This document shows, piece after piece, positions 8,471-15,453 of a stretch of DNA of 64,000 nt. Positions within the stretch are counted from its first letter, which is position 1. Each line of letters opens with the position of its first letter. The position numbers and the translations under genes were made by a program. Under the pieces are notes generated by a model, which worked only from the letters and a program-made list of their open reading frames with translations, ran no database searches and was not told the DNA's origin. The stretch is from Prevotella sp. (GTDB lineage Bacteria; Bacteroidota; Bacteroidia; Bacteroidales; Bacteroidaceae), in the NCBI GenBank assembly GCA_017462915.1, contig JAFTQG010000025.1:40716-104715 (forward strand), read 5' to 3'.

Positions 8471-8800
8471 TTATAAAGTATGTTTCATCCATACGTAATC
8501 AGCATCTTCACCATCGTAACATAAATCACTATATTCGTGATTAGCATACCAATCGTGTACCCAAGATGTTTTTAGCACTTTCAGACAGATTACAGTATAA
8601 TTGTACTTCTTGGCTTCTTTATCAGCAAGTTCAAGTATTCTGTTACCAAGTCCACGACCTCTTGCTGATTGTTCTACCTTTACGTTTGATAAATACATAG
8701 TATTCTTATCATCATTATAAGCATATAGAGCAAATCTACAGCAATCATTCTTGTAATAGTAAACTATACCCCAATCTGTTGTTTCTTTCGTGATGTCCAT
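8471..8800 (-). CDS. GNAT family N-acetyltransferase
   Basis: 109 aa. The acetyl-CoA-binding motif A is clear: 'SNVKVEQSARGRGLGNRIL' has the R/Q-x-x-G-x-G/A signature near residues 45-52, following an N-terminal beta region. A C-terminal strand follows. The family transfers acetyl groups to small molecules, proteins or tRNA; the substrate is not predictable here. It is shorter than typical GNATs (about 145 aa) but has the core. Base composition is more AT-rich than its neighbours, and it lies inside a mini-transposon, so it was acquired recently. Its start codon is preceded by TAAATAAGAT, resembling the phage leader. Confidence 0.8.
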   Translation of the reverse strand: MDITKETTDWGIVYYYKNDCCRFALYAYNDDKNTMYLSNVKVEQSARGRGLGNRILELADKEAKKYNYTVICLKVLKTSWVHDWYANHEYSDLCYDGEDADYVWMKHTL

Positions 8801-8820
8801 ATCTTATTTACACACATTTG

Positions 8821-8843
8821 TAGCCAACAAGTATATCGTTACC
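8821..8843 (-). repeat. right terminal inverted repeat of the GNAT mini-transposon
   Basis: Partner of 8431-8453 with one mismatch. The second target copy TTATTTTT follows at 8844-8851. Confidence 0.75.
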
Positions 8844-8849
8844 TTATTT

Positions 8850-9185
8850 TTACCCTTCGTCTCGGAAAAAGAAACGCTGGTACAGGCAGTAACGATCGTC
8901 GGCCTCATGCTCTATTATAGAGAACACGTTTTGCTCCTCGCTCTCCATGTCTTTTAGCCGTTCCTCCAGTATCTTGAAGGCACTAACATAGTCACCGCCA
9001 AACTCCTTCGATACGTGCCATGTGACCACGTTGTAACTCCAACTCACCATCACCACACAGCCCTCGACATATCCAATGGCCCTGTTCTTATCGTAGATGA
9101 CGGTGTAGTTCTCAAACATGCTCTCAATCCAATCGGTCGTTACGTCTTTCTCGTTGACCAAAGCAGGTATTCTTTTTTCTCTCAT
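8850..9185 (-). CDS. hypothetical protein, 111 aa
   Basis: An alpha/beta protein with alternating Val/Trp strands in the middle and a helical C-terminal half ending in an aromatic 'YQRFFF' stretch. The GNAT mini-transposon inserted exactly at its stop codon without changing the protein. No family was recognised. Confidence 0.55.
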   Translation of the reverse strand: MREKRIPALVNEKDVTTDWIESMFENYTVIYDKNRAIGYVEGCVVMVSWSYNVVTWHVSKEFGGDYVSAFKILEERLKDMESEEQNVFSIIEHEADDRYCLYQRFFFRDEG

Positions 9186-9187
9186 AG

Positions 9188-9436
9188 CTATTCCTCTCCA
9201 AGTGCAAAGAAAACATCATCTTCATCGCCGAACTCTCGCCACCAATCTTCTTCGAGGTCATTGTCCTGGCCGTACTCATCCATGAGCTCACTGATTTCGT
9301 CCGCTATCCTTTGGCTGGCAAAGGTAATGTCACAGCGGAAATTGCCGATCCGCTCCAATGCCACCTGATTCTCTGCCTCCGACCAACGATGATTATCTCG
9401 GACGTACTGGATGGCTTTCTGATAATGATTTCCCAT
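9188..9436 (-). CDS. hypothetical acidic protein, 82 aa
   Basis: The start at 9436 is preferred because it overlaps the upstream stop as TAATG; an in-frame ATG at 9466 would add 10 residues. The C-terminus is very acidic with a 'DWWREFGDEDD' stretch. No family was recognised; acidic small phage proteins are sometimes DNA mimics, but nothing here proves it. Confidence 0.55.
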   Translation of the reverse strand: MGNHYQKAIQYVRDNHRWSEAENQVALERIGNFRCDITFASQRIADEISELMDEYGQDNDLEEDWWREFGDEDDVFFALGEE

Positions 9437-9669
9437 TATGCTCTGTATGTCGGTTTGTGCTCCCATTGATTTACCACTCTATTCTTATAGTCATAGACTT
9501 TCACCTCGAATTTCTCAACAGGAATGAAATTCTGCCTTCCGGCTCTTTCGACGATGAAATCATTGACAACGTTCACAATTTCTTCCTTCTTGCTCTCGAT
9601 CTTGACGATAACGGAAATTTTACCAGTCCTCGTCTTTCGGACTAAATGCTCTGTGATGATTGCTTTCAT
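9436..9669 (-). CDS. hypothetical protein, 77 aa
   Basis: A basic, strand-rich protein with a repeated 'K(I/V)...V(K)' pattern and no motif recognised. Its stop overlaps the next start. Confidence 0.55.
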   Translation of the reverse strand: MKAIITEHLVRKTRTGKISVIVKIESKKEEIVNVVNDFIVERAGRQNFIPVEKFEVKVYDYKNRVVNQWEHKPTYRA

Positions 9670-9682
9670 GGCCTGCCCTCCT

Positions 9683-10012
9683 TTAGTTCATTAAGAGGGT
9701 CAGGTCATAGGCTCCCATCGGGTCTGCCATTGTTCCACAGAAGGCAGCTACAATCTGCACGTCGATGTCGGCTTTCAGTTCTTCGCTGCTGATAGTGTAG
9801 CGGTAAACCTTGCGATGGCCACATTCACCAAGGACTCCCTCGTAGTCGCTGCTGATGAAGGTCAGTGTTGCGCCCAGATTCTCAACTACTCCGTTGATGT
9901 CGGACAGAAGGAATGACAGGCCGCGCCAATCAGTATCGCGGTAGATATGAGAAGTTGAGCGTGACTTTTCAACTGCTTTGTAAATCCGGTTTGTGAAAGT
10001 TCTCTTTTGCAT
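9683..10012 (-). CDS. hypothetical protein, 109 aa
   Basis: First gene after the promoter at 10059-10090. The basic N-terminus is followed by an alpha/beta body; two Cys are present. No family was recognised. Confidence 0.6.
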   Translation of the reverse strand: MQKRTFTNRIYKAVEKSRSTSHIYRDTDWRGLSFLLSDINGVVENLGATLTFISSDYEGVLGECGHRKVYRYTISSEELKADIDVQIVAAFCGTMADPMGAYDLTLLMN

Positions 10013-10058
10013 AGCTCTGAAGTTTTGAAGGGTTTATTATTGTATCTTATTTACATTA

Positions 10059-10090
10059 CAAAGGTAGGCATATTTTATCATATACGCAAA
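10059..10090 (-). promoter_or_regulatory. promoter with phage operator and leader
   Basis: TTTG (10087-10090), 20-bp spacer, TACCTTTG (10059-10066) on the minus strand. The operator-like TTATCATATACGCAAA overlaps the -33 region. The leader contains AAATAAGATA and CTTCAAAAC. Confidence 0.75.
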
Positions 10091-10136
10091 TTTTACTAAA
10101 CATTTTTACCCTCCTAATCTTAAAAGAAACTAACGT

Positions 10137-10167
10137 AAAAAAGGGGCATCCACGCTCGGACACCCCT
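10137..10167 (-). terminator. rho-independent terminator
   Basis: A 10-bp stem (10142-10151 with 10158-10167, two G-T pairs), a 6-nt loop, then six Ts on the minus strand. It ends the operon coming from 14.5 kb before the next promoter. Confidence 0.85.
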
Positions 10168-10228
10168 AACCCTCCCTATGAAAGTTCAAAACTCCAAAAG
10201 TGTAAATAAGATATCGGGAAGGCTTGGC

Positions 10229-10507
10229 TCAGAAGATGACGATAATGGGAATTGTCGTCTCACCATCATCTTCTACAGATGCGTAAACACTGAGGTCCAG
10301 CTCACTACTGAATCTCACGATGTCAGGCAAGCAGAAAATCGTCTGCTGGTCTGTGTTCAACGGACTCGGCTTTACCTTGATGGCGGGTGTCACACCACCG
10401 TCCAGGAATGGCTCTACCTCACACTTGCAATCCTCGATGCACTCTTCATCGAGCATCTTCCGTAACTCAGCGGCAAAGTACCGCATTTCTGTCTCGTCAT
10501 GTTTCAT
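10229..10507 (-). CDS. hypothetical protein, 92 aa
   Basis: Start chosen at ATG 10507; a TTG at 10513 is less likely. The N-terminal helix contains a 'CIEDCKC' triplet of Cys and is followed by a strand-rich C-terminal part. It is the last gene before the terminator. No family was recognised. Confidence 0.55.
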   Translation of the reverse strand: MKHDETEMRYFAAELRKMLDEECIEDCKCEVEPFLDGGVTPAIKVKPSPLNTDQQTIFCLPDIVRFSSELDLSVYASVEDDGETTIPIIVIF

Positions 10508-10519
10508 TCTCAAAATGCT

Positions 10520-10828
10520 TTATTGGTTCGTATTACTTTTGTACCTTATGACAACCCCAGGGTGTTCTGTCGGATCTTCGTTTGGCTCGAATTGCACCTT
10601 GCCACTATGCAGAGCAAACTCCTTCATCTTTTTGAAGTCGAATCCATGGTTGATGTAGATTTCTCTATCCCAGTACATGTCGTAACGAGGTTCGTCCGTC
10701 GTACTTGTAAACATTTCGTAGAGCAGGGCATTGAGCTTATCTTTATCCCCATCATCCTTGATAGGGATAAGAGCGTTCAGCTGCTTGCACAGCTTTTTCA
10801 TCTTGCTAAAATATTCTCTCCGTCTCAT
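10520..10828 (-). CDS. hypothetical protein, 102 aa
   Basis: A basic protein with an N-terminal helical region and a Tyr/Trp-rich middle. The start overlaps the upstream stop (ATGA). No family was recognised. Confidence 0.55.
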   Translation of the reverse strand: MRRREYFSKMKKLCKQLNALIPIKDDGDKDKLNALLYEMFTSTTDEPRYDMYWDREIYINHGFDFKKMKEFALHSGKVQFEPNEDPTEHPGVVIRYKSNTNQ

Positions 10829-10956
10829 TTGTCATCGTGCTTTTTGGGTCGAAAAGCTGTTTTCTTGCCATCTGGAGTGTGGCATATTCCTGGATAGGTG
10901 CAACCTAACTTGCCGCCATCCACAATAATACACCACTCGCAATCTCTACAATTCAT
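10825..10956 (-). CDS. small Cys-rich protein, 43 aa
   Basis: ATG at 10956, stop TGA at 10825 overlapping the next start. Cys at residues 3, 6, 9, 19 and 25 form a CxxCxxC plus CxxxxxC pattern, which fits a compact zinc-binding fold. The C-terminus is basic. Function unknown. Confidence 0.6.
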   Translation of the reverse strand: MNCRDCEWCIIVDGGKLGCTYPGICHTPDGKKTAFRPKKHDDK

Positions 10957-10959
10957 ACT

Positions 10960-11136
10960 CTAATCTTCTAACGGTTCGTACATCGTGCAGTTGTCAGGGT
11001 CAGGACTGTTGTAGGTAGCCCACTCGTCTTGAATCTCCTTCGACTCTCCAGCAAGCCACGCTCTATAGCATGACTTTCGTCTGGGGCAGTTCTCTGTGCC
11101 GCAATGAGCCACGTCTGAAATATAGACTTTCTGCAT
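10960..11136 (-). CDS. small Cys-containing protein, 58 aa
   Basis: ATG at 11136 to TAG at 10960, packed against both neighbours. Four Cys (12, 17, 24, 51) could bind one metal. 'CPRRKSCYRAW' is the most distinctive stretch. Function unknown. Confidence 0.6.
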   Translation of the reverse strand: MQKVYISDVAHCGTENCPRRKSCYRAWLAGESKEIQDEWATYNSPDPDNCTMYEPLED

Positions 11137-11139
11137 GGG

Positions 11140-11472
11140 CTATTTGTAATCAGTACAGACAAAAGAGTCAGATGCGACACGCCCAGCATGGAGCCGGCAC
11201 ATTCCAAACCCCGTGTCAGTTATGCCATACCACTTGCAGCTTCCGCACCGGACACGCTCTATTGGCATGTCTTCCTTTCTCGCCTTCAACTCTTGGGCAC
11301 GTCCAATCAGATAGTTTGCGAGGTCTTTCAGCTCCTTAATGCTTTCAAAATTCACAATGATTCCTTTGGAGGTCTCACCTGACGATTTCTTTATTTTCAG
11401 CTCTACATCAAAAGCCTCACCTTCTCCCTCTATAAAAGAGGCAATGATATTCAACTTACCGTACTTCTTCAT
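11140..11472 (-). CDS. hypothetical protein with C-terminal Cys motif, 110 aa
   Basis: Residues 1-70 form an alpha/beta unit. The C-terminal 35 residues hold 'RCGSCKWYG', a later C and a final C, i.e. CxxC plus two spaced Cys as in phage zinc-ribbon proteins. It stands with two other Cys-rich genes. Confidence 0.6.
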   Translation of the reverse strand: MKKYGKLNIIASFIEGEGEAFDVELKIKKSSGETSKGIIVNFESIKELKDLANYLIGRAQELKARKEDMPIERVRCGSCKWYGITDTGFGMCRLHAGRVASDSFVCTDYK

Positions 11473-11476
11473 AATC

Positions 11477-12106
11477 TCAATCTTTTAGTTCAAACGTATA
11501 TGCTATCGCCCAAGGATTGCTCTCCATGGTTCCCTTACCACTAAGGCGGTCTATGAGTGCAGTGTAAGCCCCGAAAGGACTGAGGAACACGTCTAAGATA
11601 CGCTCACGCTCCAATCCATCGGCATAGAGCCCATCAACATGGTAGGTTGGCGTCGCCGTCGCTGGCTCAGCACACTGGAATACTCCTTCCCTCATGCAAT
11701 CCTCACTGCTGATGTCCTGCAGTCGCTCGATCTTCCTATCTGTGATGCAGATATGGTGAGGCATAAGGCTTGCTTTTACGAACATCTTATTTCTCCATCC
11801 TGCAGACTTGCGCGACTCAGTTTCATCTTGCGCTTTGAAGGCTTCGTATATTGGGTTGCTTGGGTCTTTCTTCATTTCCCGGTAGATGACTCTATAGGAC
11901 TGAGCAATAGCCACTACATCGCCCACGTCAAAAGGTGCGTAAATCTTCAGCATGTCTTTCTTCCACCTTTCTTCGAGTGCAGGAATTTCCGACCACTCCA
12001 ACACCAGCTCATCTTTGAACTTGATGATGCGCCTGGTCATTGTCTTTCGGCGTTTCAGAACATCGTCTGTAAGGCCGAACTTATCAGCAAACATTATCTT
12101 CCTCAT
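11477..12106 (-). CDS. phage ASCH/PUA-like domain protein
   Basis: 209 aa. 'KTMTRR' near residue 21-26, 'VGDVVAIAQSY' near 61-71 and 'ERLQDISSEDCMREGV' near 128-143 match a widespread phage protein of the ASCH (PUA-like beta-barrel) type, thought to bind RNA or nucleotides. Length and motif order fit. The function in phages is unknown; assignment is by motif memory. Confidence 0.6.
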   Translation of the reverse strand: MRKIMFADKFGLTDDVLKRRKTMTRRIIKFKDELVLEWSEIPALEERWKKDMLKIYAPFDVGDVVAIAQSYRVIYREMKKDPSNPIYEAFKAQDETESRKSAGWRNKMFVKASLMPHHICITDRKIERLQDISSEDCMREGVFQCAEPATATPTYHVDGLYADGLERERILDVFLSPFGAYTALIDRLSGKGTMESNPWAIAYTFELKD

Positions 12107-12117
12107 AACTTCATCTT

Positions 12118-12219
12118 TTAGTTGTTAGACATTCCGATACACATAATCATTATACATATCCAAATGAAAACTATTGCTTCGTAATCCATACCTTTTTTCT
12201 TTGCTTGACGGAATTTCAT
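12118..12219 (-). CDS. small single-span membrane protein, 33 aa
   Basis: ATG at 12219, stop at 12118. A basic N-terminus is followed by one hydrophobic segment (about residues 15-30, 'AIVFIWICIMIMCIGM'). It fits tightly between two genes. Possible roles are a small inner-membrane regulator or superinfection factor; none can be shown. Confidence 0.5.
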   Translation of the reverse strand: MKFRQAKKKGMDYEAIVFIWICIMIMCIGMSNN

Positions 12220-12223
12220 ACGC

Positions 12224-12403
12224 TCATTTCTCCTTCCCGATAGTCTTTTTTGCTAACTCGGTCATCTGCTCCTGAGTTACCTCTATAATGACCTTGATGC
12301 CGACAGGCTTCTTCTTCACTCTAAACTCCGTCTGAAACGGTGTGGTTCGCAACATATCAGCAAGGCTCAGGATAACCTGCTCTCTTTTTTCTTCTGTTGT
12401 CAT
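12224..12403 (-). CDS. small hypothetical protein, 59 aa
   Basis: ATG at 12403 to TGA at 12224. A charged alpha/beta protein with no Cys and no family recognised. Confidence 0.5.
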   Translation of the reverse strand: MTTEEKREQVILSLADMLRTTPFQTEFRVKKKPVGIKVIIEVTQEQMTELAKKTIGKEK

Positions 12404-12419
12404 AATTTTGTATAACTTT

Positions 12420-12809
12420 TTATTCTTCGCTTTCTTCTAATGAATCTTTCTCTGGTGCCTGAATCTGCCTCGGTTTCTTCAAGGCAGCAATGAGGTTGTC
12501 GGCATGAGCCACAGAATCACTTGCTATCAGTTCTGACACATTCTTGAAGCCTTCATTTACTGCGCGTCGTGCCATCTGCTCCATGAGCATAGGACTTTGA
12601 ATTATCCCGGTCCACATAGCTTGCATGGCCATACCTGCAAACTGAGCTCGATACGGCTCATAGTCGAAACTGTCTAAAAGTTCCACTTCTTCAGCGTCTA
12701 AGGTCAAGCCACCTTCCAGCTGTACCCTGCCATTATCACAAATTTTCTCTACAGACAGGACAACACCCGAGCATTTTATCCTTGCCTTAATTACTGCTTT
12801 GTTATTCAT
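12420..12809 (-). CDS. hypothetical protein, 129 aa
   Basis: The N-terminal 45 residues look like a small beta-barrel. The rest is helical with several Met and ends acidic. It overlaps the preceding gene by 4 bases. No family was recognised. Confidence 0.55.
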   Translation of the reverse strand: MNNKAVIKARIKCSGVVLSVEKICDNGRVQLEGGLTLDAEEVELLDSFDYEPYRAQFAGMAMQAMWTGIIQSPMLMEQMARRAVNEGFKNVSELIASDSVAHADNLIAALKKPRQIQAPEKDSLEESEE

Positions 12810-13336
12810 TCTTCTTTGAAATCAATGGTCTTTAGAATCTTCAAAAGTCGCGCCAACTCGAAATTTCTGTAGGCGGTCATAGCGTAAGTGTGGGGGTGTG
12901 AGTGGTTGTAACCGAAGCGGCTGATATACTCCTTACAGGCCCGCTTGGTGAGGAAGGCACCTGTCTCGCGGCTGATGAAAGACACGTCGGAGACCTCTAC
13001 TATATCGGCCTGCATCTTCAGCTCATCACGGATGAAATCGGCCACATCGCCGATGTCGTCGTGGTCAACGTCCTCATGCCAGATGCGGCAGACTTCCTCG
13101 GGGTAGTCGCAAAGGTACTCTCCCACAAACTCTATGCAGCCCTTCAGGTCTCGCACATCGCCGTCGCCAAGGTGCACCTTCGTCTCGCCACACCCATCGG
13201 GCACGGCATCCTCTTTCGTCTCGATAATCCCCCAATACACAGGGTCAGCATTTCCGTCGTTTTCTTGGGTGTTCAACTCATGCTGCAATTCCTTCAGGAA
13301 ATCATAATCTTCTTTCGGTAATTCTATCTTTTTCAT
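12806..13336 (-). CDS. hypothetical acidic protein, 176 aa
   Basis: Very rich in Asp/Glu, with 'WHEDVDHDDIGDVADFIRDEL' style helices and a C-terminal 'HSHPHTYAM' His cluster. A soluble protein of unknown function. It overlaps both neighbours by 4 bases, so it is translationally coupled. Confidence 0.55.
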   Translation of the reverse strand: MKKIELPKEDYDFLKELQHELNTQENDGNADPVYWGIIETKEDAVPDGCGETKVHLGDGDVRDLKGCIEFVGEYLCDYPEEVCRIWHEDVDHDDIGDVADFIRDELKMQADIVEVSDVSFISRETGAFLTKRACKEYISRFGYNHSHPHTYAMTAYRNFELARLLKILKTIDFKEE

Positions 13337-13761
13337 TCTTCGTCCTCCTCTTGTTTGAATATCGGTTTGTCACATTTGCACATCTGCATCTTTACTTCGT
13401 CGGTAATGAAAAGCTCGTCGCCTTCGGCAACCGCATTTTTGATGTCCTCACCAGTATCAGGGGCAACGCCATATCCCAAGGCAGCAGCAAAGTACACACG
13501 GCCACACTTTGCACAGCGGACAGCGAGTATAGGCTGTTTAATCGGGTTGGTGTCTATGTACTCCTTCTGTCCGGCCAATGCCTGAACGATGCAGAACTCA
13601 GCTTTTCGCAGCCATACATTTGCCTTGCGAAGTTCCAAGCATCTATCTCGATCTTCCTTTGGCATCGGCTGGCGACTCTGGGAAGCCAGCTTGTTATAGT
13701 GCCGGATTTGATTCTCATTCCTGGTCACTATCTCTTTGATAATCTCCAATCTCCTACTCAT
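13333..13761 (-). CDS. zinc-ribbon-containing hypothetical protein, 142 aa
   Basis: The start at 13761 (MSRRLE) overlaps the end of the upstream gene and is preferred over an ATG at 13827. An N-terminal coiled helix is followed by 'RCAKCGRVYF' and, near the C-terminus, 'MCKCDKP': CxxC plus CxC, a plausible zinc ribbon. Confidence 0.6.
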   Translation of the reverse strand: MSRRLEIIKEIVTRNENQIRHYNKLASQSRQPMPKEDRDRCLELRKANVWLRKAEFCIVQALAGQKEYIDTNPIKQPILAVRCAKCGRVYFAAALGYGVAPDTGEDIKNAVAEGDELFITDEVKMQMCKCDKPIFKQEEDEE

Positions 13762-14155
13762 GACCATCCTCCATTTCATCAAGTTCATCTTCAATGGCCC
13801 GCTGTGCGAAAGCCTTGATTTTGTCATTGGTCATTCGCTCATCGGTCTCAAACAGGTGCTCCACCTTGCGCATAGACATAGCACCATCCAGCAGATACAT
13901 TCGCTTGCCTAAATCCAAGTCGAAAGACCTTTTAGGCTCAGCAATGTTGAACGAGGTCTGCTTACCTCTCGGATAAGCAAGACCAGTGTTCGTCTCCTTG
14001 ATATGCTGGCGGTTCTTCATAATGAGAACGCCAATCTTCGTCCTCGCATCTTTGAGGATAGCTTCAAGCTGGTCTTTCAATTCTTCATCCACTACGATGC
14101 CAGCCAATAGGTTGTACCCCATTTCGTAGTATGGCTCCTTAACTTTCGTAATCAT
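13754..14155 (-). CDS. hypothetical protein, 133 aa
   Basis: A helical, charged protein ending in an acidic 'DELDEMEDG' tail. No motif was recognised. Second gene of the operon started at 14564. Confidence 0.55.
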   Translation of the reverse strand: MITKVKEPYYEMGYNLLAGIVVDEELKDQLEAILKDARTKIGVLIMKNRQHIKETNTGLAYPRGKQTSFNIAEPKRSFDLDLGKRMYLLDGAMSMRKVEHLFETDERMTNDKIKAFAQRAIEDELDEMEDGHE

Positions 14156-14186
14156 GTCTTATCTATTTTAAGTTACTCAATCATGG

Positions 14187-14525
14187 TTAGAGCAAGCTGG
14201 CAATGCTGAACGAGCGAAAAGCCTCTTTCTCCAAATCCCAATAGGACACAGCAGAATAACAGGGCTTGCGGTCTGTTCCTTTGTACTCATAGCTGATAGC
14301 AGAGCCTTTCAGTGTGCCGATGGCCTTGCGAATCTCACCATTAGCCTTGCGGAAGGTGAACTCTACCACTCCTACAGACATCTGGGCCTTGATTTTCATT
14401 GCCTGCCATGCTTTGCGAAGTGCTTCAGCAATGGTGCCGACGTCCTTTCTTTTGAGGATAGCCCAAGCAGCTTTCATTACCATACTCTTACTGACTCTCA
14501 CGTTGTTTGATGCGATAGTTGCCAT
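14187..14525 (-). CDS. SH3-like beta-barrel protein (DUF2693-like)
   Basis: 112 aa. The C-terminal half has 'VVEFTFRKANGEIRKAIGTL' followed by 'VSYWDLEKEAFRSF'. This pattern matches the small DUF2693/SH3-fold proteins common in Bacteroidales mobile elements. The N-terminal half is helical and basic. Probably nucleic-acid related; the exact role is unknown. It is the first gene behind its promoter. Confidence 0.65.
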   Translation of the reverse strand: MATIASNNVRVSKSMVMKAAWAILKRKDVGTIAEALRKAWQAMKIKAQMSVGVVEFTFRKANGEIRKAIGTLKGSAISYEYKGTDRKPCYSAVSYWDLEKEAFRSFSIASLL

Positions 14526-14563
14526 AATCTTTAAGTTTTGAAGTTTGTATCTTATTTACATTA

Positions 14564-14595
14564 CAAAGGTACAAATAGTTTATCAAATACGCAAA
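14564..14595 (-). promoter_or_regulatory. promoter with phage operator and leader
   Basis: TTTG (14592-14595), 20-bp spacer, TACCTTTG (14564-14571) on the minus strand. A second operator-like copy, TTATCAAATCTGCAAA, lies at 14612-14627. The leader has AAATAAGATA and CTTCAAAAC. Confidence 0.75.
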
Positions 14596-14635
14596 TATTA
14601 CGGCAATTATTTTATCAAATCTGCAAATTATTTTT

Positions 14636-15016
14636 CTATCTCACCAAGCCAAACTTTCTCAGTATTCTACGGTACTCAGAATATATCCGATATTTGTCTG
14701 TGTAGCTGAGAATATTGACTATATCCAAGGAGTAAGACGTGCAGCAATATTCCACCTTATCCATCTTTCCGCCCATAGGATTCCTGTAGTGGCCGATTGC
14801 AGATTTCAAGTGTGCGCGGTCTATATCCATAGTGACGCAGTAATCAGGGTCACAGCAGCCACTAAGCCAGTGGATAGCCTCGTCTGGAGGCTCCACAAAG
14901 AAGCAAAACCCAACGCTCGTAGTCAGGTAACCCTCATGCTTGCTTTTGTTCCTGAGGGTTTCACCTTTGCGGAGCGAAAGAAACTCATCTTCTGACATGA
15001 ATCTGTGTACTATCAT
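14636..15016 (-). CDS. hypothetical protein, 126 aa
   Basis: An alpha/beta protein with an 'EGYLTTSVGFCFF' strand region and an aromatic, basic C-terminus. Five Cys, including adjacent pairs. No family was recognised. It overlaps the next gene by 4 bases. Confidence 0.55.
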   Translation of the reverse strand: MIVHRFMSEDEFLSLRKGETLRNKSKHEGYLTTSVGFCFFVEPPDEAIHWLSGCCDPDYCVTMDIDRAHLKSAIGHYRNPMGGKMDKVEYCCTSYSLDIVNILSYTDKYRIYSEYRRILRKFGLVR

Positions 15017-15297
15017 TCGTCTTTTGGTTTTAGTTCCTGAATAATCATATCAACCTCCAAGGCCATGACAGCAAGGGCAGAATGATAAGCCTCTGTGTCG
15101 CTGACCTCGGTCAACCCCTGTGCATAAGCATCAAGCATTCGCTGTTTGGCTACCCATAACTTAGTGTAGATGTCACTGACTCCAAAGTAGTAGCCATTCT
15201 TCCATGCCGATAGCTGGCTACCGTTAATATTGAAATCTTTGTCTGTAGCGAGTGCTTTCAACCTCTCCATGGCGATCTTATCTATTGCTTTGCTCAT
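15013..15297 (-). CDS. hypothetical protein, 94 aa
   Basis: The start at 15297 (MSKAIDK) lies just after the upstream stop. A helical protein without motif. Confidence 0.55.
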   Translation of the reverse strand: MSKAIDKIAMERLKALATDKDFNINGSQLSAWKNGYYFGVSDIYTKLWVAKQRMLDAYAQGLTEVSDTEAYHSALAVMALEVDMIIQELKPKDE

Positions 15298-15298
15298 A

Positions 15299-15442
15299 CT
15301 ACTCTTCCTCGTAGTCCTTCCAGTCAGAGCATGAGTCAAAGCTCTCTTTCTTCTCGTCAGTGAGAGCGCACTTGTATGAAGGGCAGAAAGTACCCTCGTT
15401 CTTTACGTGCTTGCAGAAGTAGCAAATTCTTTCTTTTTCCAT
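15299..15442 (-). CDS. small zinc-ribbon-like protein, 47 aa
   Basis: ATG at 15442 to TAG at 15299. 'CYFCKHV' (CxxC at 7-10), then Cys at 20, 25 and 38. This fits the same tiny Cys-rich class seen elsewhere in the prophage. The C-terminus is acidic. Confidence 0.6.
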   Translation of the reverse strand: MEKERICYFCKHVKNEGTFCPSYKCALTDEKKESFDSCSDWKDYEEE

Positions 15443-15453
15443 AGCTTTTCTTT

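Larger units (their letters stand above)
8431..8843. mobile_element. 413-bp mini-transposon carrying a GNAT gene
   Basis: Terminal inverted repeats of 23 bp (8431-8453 and 8821-8843, 22 of 23 identical, starting GGTAACGATATAC) bound the unit. They are flanked immediately by an exact 8-bp direct repeat TTATTTTT (8423-8430 and 8844-8851), which looks like a target-site duplication. The only cargo is the GNAT gene; no transposase is present, so it would need one in trans. IS66 and IS1595 families make 8-bp duplications, but family assignment is not possible from the ends alone. Insertion hit the stop codon of the 111-aa gene and recreated it. Confidence 0.75.
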
